From: Begonia masoniana
Lineage: Eukaryota > Streptophyta > Magnoliopsida > Cucurbitales > Begoniaceae
Reading direction: 5' to 3'
Assembly: GCA_022432975.1 (NCBI GenBank)
Contig: CM039504.1
Location: 2,825,459-2,889,458 of the forward strand
DNA: 64,000 bases
The notes below the pieces were generated by a model. That model was not told the origin of the DNA and did no database searches. It saw only the letters and a list, made by a program, of their open reading frames with translations. The translations under genes and the position numbers were made by a program. The number at the start of each line of letters is the position of its first letter. Positions within the stretch are counted from its first letter, which is position 1. Of this stretch, positions 1 to 10,900 are shown piece after piece.

Positions 1-483
1 TTTAAGAATAGTTATTTACCATAAAACCATTCTTATCTTATACAAAAGTTCATTTTATCCTTTCTTTCTTAATTATTCACTAAATAAACTTAGTTAATTA
101 ATTCTTAATCCTCATCAGTTTTAATCTAATCTCATTTGTTTTAATCTAGTTATCATAATTAATCCAAATTTTAATCAGAATAAAAATTAATTTTATACAT
201 TTTGGTTTTTTAGGGGCGATCGATCGGTCATGCATTAGCCGATTGATCGGCACCCGTTCAACGTTCAGCTTCCTAAAAAAAGGAGCGATCGATTGTCTTC
301 CTCAGGCAATCGATCGACCCTACTATAAATTTTTATTTTTATTTTTATTTTATTTTTCTCCAAATTTGTCAAATTCAACCAAAGACTATATACCATTTAC
401 TTCATACAACTTTTACATATTATTCATCAAAAACTCTCAAAATACTATTACAACTGAATACTAAAAAAATTTCAAACTGTTAC
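1..483. other. AT-rich intergenic DNA with GATCGA-rich words
   Basis: No gene seen. Most of it is AT-rich. Between about 213 and 322 there are two related blocks about 70 bp apart, each with a GCGATCGAT-type word, a spacer of roughly 20 bp and a second GATCG word. A short open frame here has no recognisable protein features and looks like chance. Confidence 0.5.
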
Positions 484-765
484 ACGTCCCTTCTTAATGA
501 TAAGGGTCCCATGCAATAAATGGAGGCTGCTTTTCCTTCTTCTTCTTCTTCTTCACGGAAGATTTCTCTTCTCTTCTTCGGATATTGGTTCATCTCCTTA
601 AAGTCCTTATTTATAGAGGGCTTCAAGGAGACACCTTCCTCATTTTGAGTTAGGCATCTACCTTTGCCACAAATGGAGACTTTAAAGTCTCAATTCACAC
701 ACACGCAGTAAGTGTGAACGCAAGAAGGAAAAGCAGCCTCCATTAATTGCATGGGTCCCTCATCA
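484..765. repeat. LTR fragments in direct and inverted orientation
   Basis: Bases 484-545 resemble the start of the copia LTR that begins at 1035, in the same orientation. Bases about 560-765 match about 1045-1210 in the opposite orientation (shared parts include the Tata-like 'tatagaggg' region and the 'gactttaaagtct' word). As a result 501-545 and 724-763 are near-perfect inverted repeats of each other and could form a long hairpin. This looks like a rearranged or head-to-head pair of LTR pieces. Confidence 0.55.
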
Positions 766-772
766 ACAAAAT

Positions 773-1039
773 AAATATATCTTGTATTGCGACAGTCAAA
801 GTGCTATTCATTTAAGCAAAAACTCAAGCTTTCATTCGAAGTCGAAACACATAGATATCAGGTATCATTGGATATGAGATGTGTTGGACACCAAACAAAT
901 ATATCTTGAGAAAATTCACACTGATGATAATGGCTCAGACATGATGACAAAGATCTTGCAGAAGAAGAAACACAAATTCTGTAGATACTTAACAGGACTG
1001 CAGATACTTCATCATAAGTCAGGAGGAAGGGATTTGTAG
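773..1039 (+). pseudogene. Ty1-copia polyprotein remnant, RNase H C-terminus
   Basis: Conceptual translation gives the end of a plant copia polyprotein. Visible are the RNase H words LYCDSQSAIHLSKN and KHIDIRYHWI, followed by the usual downstream DMMTK word. One in-frame TGA interrupts the frame at about 866-880, right after the HWI motif. The frame closes at 1037-1039, at the start of the LTR. Gag, protease, integrase and most of the reverse transcriptase are absent, so this is a dead 3' end of an element on the + strand. Confidence 0.8.
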
Positions 1040-1746
1040 GGTCCCTCCTAAATGATGAGAGACCCATGCAATAAATGAAGGCTACTTTTCCTTCTTGCGT
1101 TCACACTTGCTGCGTGTGTGTGATTGGAGACTTTAAAGTCTTCATTTGTAGCAAAGGCAGACGCCTATCTCAAAATAAGAAAGGTGTCTCCTCGAAGCCC
1201 TCTATAAATAGAAACTTCAAGAAGATGGTCTAGTATCCGAAGAAGATGAATGAAATAGTGAAGATTATTTTGAAGGCAGATAAAAGAAAGAATGTGAAAA
1301 AAAATAAATGGGATGCTTTTGTGCAAATTGAGAGTTCTAAAAGTGGTGATTTCTCTTAGTGAATATTTGATATCTAGAAAAATATTGTAAATCCTATTTT
1401 TCATAGTGAGATCTTTCTGGACTTGGCCCTCATGGTTCTTCTCGATTTTGGGTTTCCACGTAAAATTCTCAGTGTTTATTTCATTCATTATTTCTCTCAC
1501 GTCTTCTTGGCCATTATAATTTTATAGCGTGAAAAAATATTCCTAGTATTTTTGGATCACATCTGCTATCATTCAGTGGTGTAATTGTACTATGTAAGTA
1601 AGTTATGTCTAAGAAGACTGAGTTTTAAGTGAGATCGTTTGTGACCCCTCTAGTATTTCCTAGGAACTTACTTGGAAAGGTAATTCTGTCTAAAGAAACT
1701 GTTAAGAGCAATCTTTCTTGAGAATTATTCTGATCAGTATTCTCCA
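1035..1746 (+). mobile_element. Copia 3' LTR (end approximate)
   Basis: A purine-rich tract (aggaggaaggga, 1021-1032) lies directly before a TG at 1035, as expected for a polypurine tract and LTR start after the RNase H remnant. A Tata-like 'ctataaatag' lies at about 1201-1210. The 3' boundary is not certain; I place it near a CA at 1745-1746 because recognisable gene sequence resumes soon after. No matching 5' LTR with an intact element is present in the window. Confidence 0.55.
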
Positions 1747-1811
1747 TGTTTTACAGTGGTGTTATTATTATTATTATTCCCGTCAATTTTTTTTTTTTAT
1801 TCCCTACAACT

Positions 1812-2575
1812 TATGGGAGAAGTATACGTGCTTTCATGGTGGAAATTCTTAGCAAAGAGGAATATAAAGAAGTAGAAGTTCCCCTAGGCTTTGATCCGCC
1901 AGCTAAGGGTTGGAATGGGGCTAGATACCATCATCTTGATGTCCACCAGCTTAGTTTAGGCAAGTGGGTTGGAGTATGTAGAAAATATAGCTTAATTCAA
2001 ATAATATGTTTTAGTTAATGTATGTTTTTAATATGGTCTTGGATGAAGTCAATGTATTTGTGAAAGAGCATCTAGGGAGTTGTGATTCATGTATGTATAA
2101 GTACATTAGTTCATGTACTTAGATGTCTCATTAAGTGTTAGAACATTAAATAGGTGGTTCATGTATTGCTTTATACATGTACCAAATAGTCCTATAAATA
2201 GGATGTGAGTTTAGACTTTTGTAAGAGAAGTCAATAACTAAAATCATTTCAATACAAATAGTTTCTCTCAAGTTCTCTCATCTCTACTTATATTTTTCCT
2301 TTCTCTAAAAAATCTCTCTTCTTCATTCCAACAGAGTAATGGATGGGGATCGAGTCCCTTCAGGTGATTCATTCCATCGACTTATTCTTGGTTGTGCTTC
2401 GTTTTTAATCGTCGTTCTTCTTCTTGTCCTATTGAGTGTACTACTTGGGGTTGTCAAATGTGTTATTTCTATTAATTGGTGCATGCACAATACGGGAAAG
2501 AGAAGCAATTCGGTTTTACCTTCGTATATTTTCCAACATGTATGGAAGCTTTTCAGGTCAGAAATGGGGATTTGA
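1812..2575 (+). pseudogene. Glycosyltransferase 64 (GINT1-like) gene fragment
   Basis: Read across 1812-1976 and 2339-2575, the frame contains FMVEILSKEEYKEVEVPLGF, ARYHHLDVHQLS and MDGDRVPSGDSFHRLILG, followed by a strongly hydrophobic membrane segment (FLIVVLLLVLLSVLLGVV). From memory this matches the N-terminal to middle region of plant glucosamine inositolphosphorylceramide transferase (GT64 family, Golgi sphingolipid glycosylation). Only about 130 residues are present. There is no start region and no catalytic GT64 domain, and the frame stops at 2573-2575. A solo LTR sits inside it; skipping the LTR and one copy of its 5-bp target duplication joins the two halves in frame. The piece lies directly after a copia LTR, so it is a broken relic. 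Confidence 0.6.
1977..2333 (+). mobile_element. Solo LTR (357 bp) inside the GT64 fragment
   Basis: The unit begins TGTAGAAAATATAG and ends CATTCCAACA, with TG...CA termini. It is flanked by a perfect 5-bp target-site duplication, gagta, at 1972-1976 and 2334-2338. A 'cctataaatagga' promoter-like box lies at about 2192-2204. No second LTR or internal domain is present, which fits LTR-LTR recombination. The host reading frame is continuous once the insert is ignored. Confidence 0.85.
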
Positions 2576-2622
2576 TGGCCGGAAAGACGGTTGGGATGTA
2601 TAGTCAGGAGAGTTTGTGTCAA

Positions 2623-3661
2623 AAAAAAGGTTCACTTTCCCAAATTAAATTATCATTTTCTGGTTTCTTTACTTTTTCTTGTTTCCTCTTTGTGAATTTA
2701 TTATATGTGGGAATTTGGATTAGGCATAATTAGTTTTGGTCAGTGAGAGATGTGCATTAGCATCTGAAAGGTCTTCAACTTCACCCTCCTCCTGGATTTG
2801 TTTATTTATTTCTAAATGTTCCAACAGACGTGTTTATCGGGAATTCTATTACAGATAGTTAAATTGAGATTGTTAGATTAGTTTTGAACTATAAAAATGC
2901 ATGGTCATGGCTCGGACACACCAAAATATGATGCACTAATTATAAGCTATTTCTATTTTGGAATTACAGTCCAATCCTTGTCCAATAGCTCTTTTATTTT
3001 AGAATTACACTAATTATAAGAAGAGAGAGAGATTCTAATAGACTTTTGTGAGATACGTTCGCCGTGGAGAAAGATATTGATTTCTAGTCCACTCAGGAAA
3101 CTCTTATAATGGAAGAATTTGTTAAGAAATTTTTAAAATTCATTCATGATCTTTGAACCGGAGAAGATTTACTGCAACATCACGATCCCCATCTCGTTGT
3201 ATACTACTATTGTGTGCTTTGGCAAAATTCTCAACTTGTTTTTAGTCAGAAATGAGATATTACTTATTAACAATCAAACTCTACTTCTACCAAACGATTT
3301 GTGATTCTATAAATCTACTTATTAGTAAACTCTCAGTTTTCAAGAAGTTATCTATCACTCTAAGATAATTCTCAGCTTGTTTTTCTAATTTGATATAATT
3401 AAACTTCAAATACTCAATTCAAATTTCTCTATGTTTTACCTTTCCATATGAACGTGTTACCAGGTCTGGTAAAAAAGTTCATCACTTAGGAAAATTAAAC
3501 TGCTTATGTAAAATTAGAACTAATTGTTCTTGACCAGTTGGATCATCCTGTAAACTGAGTCAAAGTCAAAGTAATTGTTAAAGAAGTTGAGTCCGACTTG
3601 TAGACCGGACTGCCTGGGGCTGGTCGAACAAGGCAAACCCACGGATCGGGGAAACGACATG
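2623..3661. other. Intergenic DNA upstream of the metalloproteinase
   Basis: No coding region or recognisable repeat seen. AT-rich sequence with short chance open frames on both strands. The last 100 bp become more GC-rich and form the promoter of the metalloproteinase gene. Confidence 0.5.
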
Positions 3662-3669
3662 TATTTAAA
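3662..3669 (+). promoter_or_regulatory. Candidate TATA box of the metalloproteinase gene
   Basis: TATTTAAA lies 67 bp upstream of the ATG at 3736. This spacing fits a short 5' leader. It is the only good TATA-like word close to the start. Confidence 0.45.
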
Positions 3670-3735
3670 CGCCTTAAACCAAAGCTCCAACCCATCCCAT
3701 CTTCATTAAAGCTCGTCATTTTCAGCCGACCTGCA

Positions 3736-4671
3736 ATGGCAGAAAGACATTCTTCAGTCATCTTTGCTGCCGCCATTTTCCTATTAATGGCGATCATAAC
3801 TCAACCGACTCAATCCCTATCGTCACTGGACCATAATCCTTTCGGGTTCATCCAACGACTGGAGGGTTGCCACGTGGGCCAAAATGTAACGGGCATTCAC
3901 GAACTCAAGCGATATTTGAAGCGATTCGGATATTTAAACGAAAATCGTAATCGAGATAATGACAACGACGACGAGTTCAATGAAGCTCTAGAAATGGCAA
4001 TCAAAGCTTACCAGCTCAACTATCATCTAAAAGCTTCGGGTATGCTGGACAACGATACAGTGAAGCAGATGATGAAACCTAGATGCGGTATTCCAGATGT
4101 TATGAATAACAGCACGAATCATCGTCGTCGTCATCGCCATAGCAAATCTCTCCACGGAGTTGCTCACTTTAGGTTCTTCCCCGGGGGCTTGAGATGGAGG
4201 AAAAGTAGCCTAACATATCGTTTCCGGTCAAGCGTCCAAGTGCCGAGCGCGAGAAACATCAGGTCTATCTGTGCAAGAGCTTTTCAAACGTGGCAGAGAG
4301 TGAGCCATTTCACTTTCCGGGAGGTTCCGAGCGCTTCAGTCGCAGACATTACGATCGGTTTCCATAGAGGAAATCACGGAGATAGAAGGCCTTTCGACGG
4401 ACGTGGTGGAGTTTTAGCTCACGCTAATGCACCCACCGGTGGAAACTTCCATTACGATGCAGATGAGAACTGGAGCGAGAATCCTCGATTTGGAGAAATG
4501 GATTTGGAATCTGTAGCAGTGCATGAAATAGGTCATCTTCTCGGTCTGTATCACGAACCACGCATTCCAGGTTCTGTGATGTATCCGTCAATCCAACCTG
4601 GGACGATGAAGCGAAGTTTGCATGAGGATGATATTCGAGGAATACGTACTCTGTATGGTTTAAATAGGTGA
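3736..4671 (+). CDS. Matrix metalloproteinase (MMP, peptidase M10A)
   Basis: An intronless 311-residue secreted zinc endopeptidase that would act in the cell wall or apoplast. The order is: a hydrophobic signal peptide (about residues 1-27), a propeptide with a peptidoglycan-binding-like helical region (about 45-113), the cysteine switch PRCGIPD (115-121) that keeps the zymogen inactive, a basic linker rich in Arg/His (about 128-137), then the catalytic domain. Zinc ligands are in HEIGHLLGLYH (His263, His267, His273) with catalytic Glu264, and the Met-turn is SVMYP (Met282). Length and single-exon structure fit plant MMPs. The protein ends soon after the catalytic domain (LYGLNR) and shows no hydrophobic C-terminal tail, so a GPI anchor is unlikely. 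The ATG is the first in frame and is followed at once by the signal peptide. It converges on the pyruvate kinase gene; only about 330 bp separate the two stop codons. Confidence 0.95.
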   Translation: MAERHSSVIFAAAIFLLMAIITQPTQSLSSLDHNPFGFIQRLEGCHVGQNVTGIHELKRYLKRFGYLNENRNRDNDNDDEFNEALEMAIKAYQLNYHLKASGMLDNDTVKQMMKPRCGIPDVMNNSTNHRRRHRHSKSLHGVAHFRFFPGGLRWRKSSLTYRFRSSVQVPSARNIRSICARAFQTWQRVSHFTFREVPSASVADITIGFHRGNHGDRRPFDGRGGVLAHANAPTGGNFHYDADENWSENPRFGEMDLESVAVHEIGHLLGLYHEPRIPGSVMYPSIQPGTMKRSLHEDDIRGIRTLYGLNR

Positions 4672-4999
4672 CGCGTCACTAATTCATTCGTCAGCTAGTG
4701 AGTGGAGTATACCAGATAATGACCAATAAAAAGGCCTTTTCTTTTAGAAAAAACCAATAATTAGAATGTCTAAATTCTCAGAAACTAGTGTCTGTTATTG
4801 ATGTATTTTCACAATTATATTTCCTCATTAGTCATGGTTACTCTTCATCGGATGTTTTTTTTACTTTAATAATAAGGAAAGTGATTCAGGTTGAAGAACT
4901 AATTGTAATTAAGTTGGTGTTCAAATGGTGAAATTACATTAAAATACACACGGGTAGTTCATAAAATACAAGAGTGTGCTGTAGAATGAGAAGAAAAGA

Positions 5000-7900
5000 T
5001 TAGCCTTGGAGCTCGATGATCTTGACCACTGATGAATCACCAACTTTTTGACACACGACTACACGGTCGTGTGGCTTTATAACTCCACTGGCCTTCCCAT
5101 GATCTAGTGCAGCCTTCAGAATTGACTCATTTGTTGCATTTTTCGACCCAGCCTACAAGACCAACCCTTCTCTGTAAATTTTCTTCTAAATCTGTTGTTT
5201 TGTGTTAAAAATATAAAACAGTTGCAGCTGACATCGTCAAATATAACACATTTTTTAAATGTGCTTCCCAAACAATATAGGGTGTAAAGAAAAAATCTCA
5301 AATGGATTCTTCGAATCAAGCTCAAAACTCATAGAAGGTTGATGGGGAACAGAAGAATCCTCCTAATTTGTTCATATTTGCAGAAAGTAGATGTAATTTT
5401 GTTTGGGAAGTAAAGTCAAAAGTATACTTTTTTCTTAATGTTGGAAAATATAAAATCAATGAAAATTTTGTTTTTTAAATCTTGGCATCTTCCTCACATA
5501 CAATTTTTTAGATTTTAGAAGGCATCACAGCAACGTACTATTATCTTCTGACATAAACAGAAACAACGAGTAACACTAACCGGATGTCTAGGGTCTGCAA
5601 GCATGGGGAATAGACCTCGAACAATTAGCGATTGTCTTGCCTGCCATGCAACCATGAAAAAAAATAAACAAGATCTTAAAATATCATTTGAGACATTTCC
5701 AAATTTTCTCCGGAACAACAATCACAAAAATTTTAATGTTTAAATTGACAAAATGTTGAACGAGCAGTATCAACTTTGTCTATTAAAAAAATATGGTTCT
5801 GTATGCACTAAGGTCAAGCCAGAACCGACTTTTGTACAGAAATAACTCAGACTAAGAACTAATCTATGTATTAATGAAGAAAAGTTGCGAAAAGGAATGA
5901 CAAGGATTTTTCCAAGCAAGATCTGAAAAATGATATAAACTCAAGATAATACATTACTCTTTTCTTTGGAAACAACAAAAAAAGATGGTACTTCTTAAGA
6001 TGCTTCAAAATATAATTTCATTTGGTCATTACAATTCTAATCTTGTTCTTTTAAGCATAATGGATATTTTTTTTTTCTGGAAAAGATCTTCAACTTTCAA
6101 ATCTAAACCCAAAAGAGTGACTGGAAAATCATATCTCGACTTATCCTAATTTCCATATTAAGTTCGTTGAAATCAAATGCATTGACCAACAAAAATTTGA
6201 TTCAGAGAAGTCCAAGAATTACAGAATTTTTTCAGTCTAGTATTAATTGAGGGCTGGAGAAGTGAAATTTGAAGGCAATAAAATTTAATAAATGTACCTC
6301 AAAAGCACCCGTGAGAGTCCAATTAAGTTGATTTGTCTTCAGTCGAGGGACGACCACAGATATTACCGGCATTATTGGTCTATACTTTGCAATTAACCTG
6401 TATTTGACAGGTAAAAATAGTTGTTCAGTTTTTTAAATGATTTCTTAACAGTCTCAGTGTTGTCATTAATGATAGCTACCCAGCGACGGAATTCAAAATC
6501 TTCTACTCTAATATTACATTAAAGTAATGCTAATTTCAGTCTTCATATGAGAATAATTGGAGCTTTGTGAAGAAAAACTTATTAGGTATCATAATATTTC
6601 CAATTCCAAAAAATCAACCAACAGACAAGAAAAGAAAAATCCCCAGCCAACACCAATATTTGCAGAGGAATTCGAGAGCTTCTGTTTCTCTCCCACTCAC
6701 CCGTTTTTTCCCCCTTCCCTTCTTCCCCTAGTAATATACCCCTCTAACATAATTACAATGCCTATTCCATCTTTACCCCTCCCCAATGAAAATAAAACAT
6801 GAACAACTAAAATAAACTTAAATATTTCTAACAATACTCGCTGGTCAAACTTTCACCTTGTCCTCAAGATAGAATTGAGAATATTTTCCCCCTTTACTTG
6901 CATTGAATCAGGTGAAGAAAAACCCAAGGCTGAATTCCGAGACAGTTGCGCCAGCTCGAGCGACCCAGTTTGGTCAGCTTCCCTCGGTGCTTCTTCCTGT
7001 CTGCCTTGCTACTCATCGGCCGACACTTCCTCCTAGCAAACCAACACCAGGAGATCTTTAGCTTTGCATCGATGTCTTGGAAAAAACCGTTCATCGCAAC
7101 GGTAACATAGCCTTTTTTCTTTCCTCGAGAGTAATTTCGAGTCTGTCATTCACCCGGAAGGAAGTCGCTGAATGAGATGGACTAGCAGGGGCCGACTTTA
7201 CTGGTTGTGCTGCATACGTCACTGGGGAAGAAGACCACGTTTGGGCTGGGCTCGCTAGAGTGTTTCTGGCCGTCACCTAGTGGGACAGTGGTTGGGCTGT
7301 CCAACCGGGTTTGGGCGGCTCATCTTCTCTCACACTTGGGCCCGGCCCATTGTTCTGCAGCAACACAAATTTGTCTTCTACCCTTTGTGCTGTTTGCATT
7401 ATCTGATAGAGGCCGATCGGCCAAAAAACCAGGAGCTCAGCATGGATGTCGAACCTCAAACCCGTCACAAATTGCGCCTCGAGTAGGTGCTCCAGCATGT
7501 CTGAAAAATGGGAAGCGGCTCGCTCAAAGCCCAAAGGTCTGTCTGTAGTCGTGCACCGATCCACTTTGACAGAGCTGCAGAAATCACTCTGACAGAGTGC
7601 CTTCGAGGGACGAATGTGTAAATGCAACGACTTGCATGAGTTGGCATTTGAGTTTTTGGCAATATAGTTTTATTTATGGAGATAATATGTTTTTCCAAAA
7701 TTGATAAATTATTTCTTGGTGATTAAGAAATAATGTATTCTGATTATTGGATGGCGTCCTAGTAACAAACATGAAGATTCTGTGAAAGAGAAAATTAAAG
7801 AAACAAGAATATTAGAAAAGATATTGAAAAAACTATATGCACTTGTTTTTTGGAAAAGTTTTATTTGGCAAGGCGATTTGATGGAGATTTAGCTAAATTT

Positions 7901-10900
7901 GTTGGGCTTCGAGTTCCCATGATTAATGGGATGATTTCCTAATTTATTGGACGAATATCTGATTTGTTGGAACTACTTTCCTAAAGTGTCACAAGTGATG
8001 TCACACAAAAGATTCGGTTTCCTTATTCTTTGCGATTTGAGTTTAGATTTAGTAATTGATTAAATCGAAGATGGGGCTGTTACAAAACATATTTAAAGCC
8101 TTCGTTTTTCTGAAGAAGGATGTTTAAGCCATTATTCTTGAGAGCTAAAAGTTTTTATTCTTTGGGGCGATTTTATTTTTCACCGACGTTTGCGTGTGTT
8201 CTGCAATTGTTAATCCTTTCATTCACGCTTACTGTGAGTCGTCGGTGATTGTTCTTCAGCAGACGGATTTTTGGATTTGCACGAGAGAAGTTTTCTTCGT
8301 TTTACAAGCCGTTGTTTTTTCTTTCGCTCCCTACGTTTCTGCGTATGGGTTTGTGATTGTTTTACACACTCGACCTAATCTGTGGATTTCATCGTTTTAT
8401 TGAGTGTGTTAATTATTGCATCCGAAGACTTCGATCTGGTGTTCCAGGAGGTGTCCCAGGAGGCAATATTCTTTGTTCTTCATTGAAGCTTAGTCTCGGG
8501 AGGAGGCTGTATCCGAACTCGGGAGGAGTTCTATTTTCAGACAAGGGGAGCTTGTCGTTTTTGATCGTGGGCGAGGGGATCTTGCCATAACACGGGTTTC
8601 GGGAGGAACCAACAACGAGGGGATCTTGTTGTTATCTAGATCTCATGAGAGGTCGTTCTAAAGTCGAGGGGATCTCGCAAAAACAGTTTCCTTGGGGAAG
8701 TTAACTAGAAGCAGCGATAAATATAAGAGGGAGTCTTTATTTGTATAAGTCCGATTGTCTTGTAACTTTGTGAACTCAAAGAAATATTTTTATATCTGGG
8801 CGTGGCCCCGCAGACGTAGGCTGGTTGCCGAACTGCGTTACCAACCTCCTGTGTCATTTATTTCCGCATATTTACATTGTCCGTCATTGCATTTATTATC
8901 GGTGTCACACGTAACACCCTGTGTGACACCGCATAACTAATCGTAATCTTTCAGAATGAAAGCGTTCCAACAAGAGGAACCGAAAATCCATCCAGCTGCG
9001 GAATGGACGTCGGCGTTCTTCCCACTGGAATCAAGCCAGCGCCTCCCCCTCCAGATAGACAGCCACCCAGTGAATCTTCTCATGTTCAGACAGAGGGTGG
9101 AGCATAAAGAAACGCTCAACCCTGAAATTCCAGTCATCTGGATCTCTATCGGCGAAGACAGGCATTTACAGTCGACGATTCAAGTGTTCCCCCTTCCACC
9201 CTTCTTCTCCACTTCTTGCCCGGGACGCCTCCCCCCTTGACAACTTGATTGTCCTGCGAGTTCGGTGTCTATCTTATGCTTCCCCTTATCCCACTGCCTC
9301 GGTGGTAGGGAATGCACCGCGTCGGCTAGAGAGTCGAGCTTCGCCATAAGCAGGGTGATCGTTCGCTTCAATTCCGGTAGCCGAGCGAGATTCTTCTTGA
9401 CAATCTCCATCTCCTGCCACAACTCACTTTGAGCAAGTTGATCATTGCTCACTGTCGATTTTCCCAGAGCCGCTTGTGATTGTTTCTTCCCCGCCATCAT
9501 CCAGGAGGTTGCTCTGATACCCATGTTAGGTATCCTAATATTTCTAATTCCAGAAAATCAACCAACAAACAAGAAAAGAAAAATCCCTAGCCAACACCAA
9601 CTTTTGCAGAGGAATTCGAGAGCCTCCGCTTCTCTCTCACTCACCAGTTTTTTCCCCCTCCCCTCTAACAGAATTATAATGCCTATTCTATCTTTATCCC
9701 TCCACAATGAAAATAAAACATTAACAATTAAAATAAACTTAAATATTCCTATCAAAACTCTAGCATACAGTTTGTTTCATCCATGGACTCTCTCATTCAT
9801 TCACAAATTTAAAAATAAAAAATAAGTAAAAGAGAAAAAATCAAACTTAAACAAAACCTGGCAGCTCTTCCAGATGAAGTGAAGCAGATAATTACAGAGG
9901 CTTTCACTTTGATGGCAGCACTTACCTAGCATAGTGTGAGAACATGATTTGAGACTATCTTTAACGAGCTTTCTTTGTTTAGGACCAAGAAATCCGTTTT
10001 TGTCATTGATTTCATGAGGTAAACAATTTTTAGAGAAACAATGATTAGGAATACTATGCAGGAAGTGAAATGCAAGTACCGCAGAGGAGGCAATTGATTC
10101 AAGGTGGGACATTGGTTCTGCAACGTATTTGGAAGCCTTCTTGAAGTAGAGATCTTGATTAAAAACTTTCTCTGCCTGTATATAGCATTTTAATTATATG
10201 AACCTACAATTTCCATCTTTTACTGAAAGCAGAACTCAATCCAAATAAAACTATCGTAAATTATTGGGTACTTTGCTGTTATGAACTGAAAAAACATTGA
10301 GTGACACATAATGCATCGATGAGGGGGTATAGACAAAGAAAGAAAGTCTTTTGGGCAAAATAGCAAAGCGAAAAATGGAGATTTTGGACAATCATGCCAG
10401 TTTACCACAGGATTAAGGCCATTCTTTTGGGAAGAAAAGAGAAACATGAAAGATAAAAGCTGGAGAACTTCACAGTATGGACTCTTTTATATGATAGAGG
10501 ATTTCACTTAGATGATGTTCTAGTGGTCCTTATTAAAAATACTGAAAATAACTGATATCAGAAGGATCACAGTTGAAATGTCAGACAAAAGCCACATGAA
10601 GTTGACTAAAAAAAACATCTTTTTGTTTTACTGTTCCGTAATCCTTGGATCTTCTAGGACTAATTGTTTCTGGATAAGATTTAATGCTTTGTAGCAAGGC
10701 TCGCAAAGGCATTGACATATGTGACATTCTTACACTAACCATGGACAAATCAAATGACATGCCAGCTAGAAAAAATTGATAGAGAATTGTTGAGCAAAAT
10801 AAATATATATAACCATGAAAATAAGAAAGCTACCTGAAAACAAATTTTTCCGACGGTGGAAATGGTTTCTACAGGGTAAAGTCCTCGAAGGGTCTCTGCA

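Larger units (their letters stand above)
6580..9754 (-). mobile_element. Non-autonomous gypsy-like LTR retrotransposon in pyruvate kinase intron
   Basis: The element has two LTRs (6580-6833 and 9524-9754) and a perfect 5-bp target duplication, aaact, at 6575-6579 and 9755-9759. Read on the minus strand, each LTR starts TG and ends CA; the left copy has TA for TG at its outer edge by one base change. A primer-binding-like TGGGTATCAGAGC lies directly inside the 5' LTR (9523-9511). A gag-like frame follows (9524-9180, charged, helical), then a degenerate zinc-knuckle word ([10 protein letters not shown], about 7080-7000) with internal stops. No protease, reverse transcriptase or integrase is seen. 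A CTTGAGGACAAGGTG word near 6870 is typical of the 3' part of plant gypsy elements. The element lies in the same orientation as the host gene and is spliced out with the intron. A second element is nested in it. Confidence 0.88.

Noticed and set aside
2011..2338. Reading 1977-2333 as an intron of the GT64 fragment
   Set aside because: No GT-AG pair keeps the frame, whereas a TG...CA unit with a 5-bp direct duplication explains it exactly.
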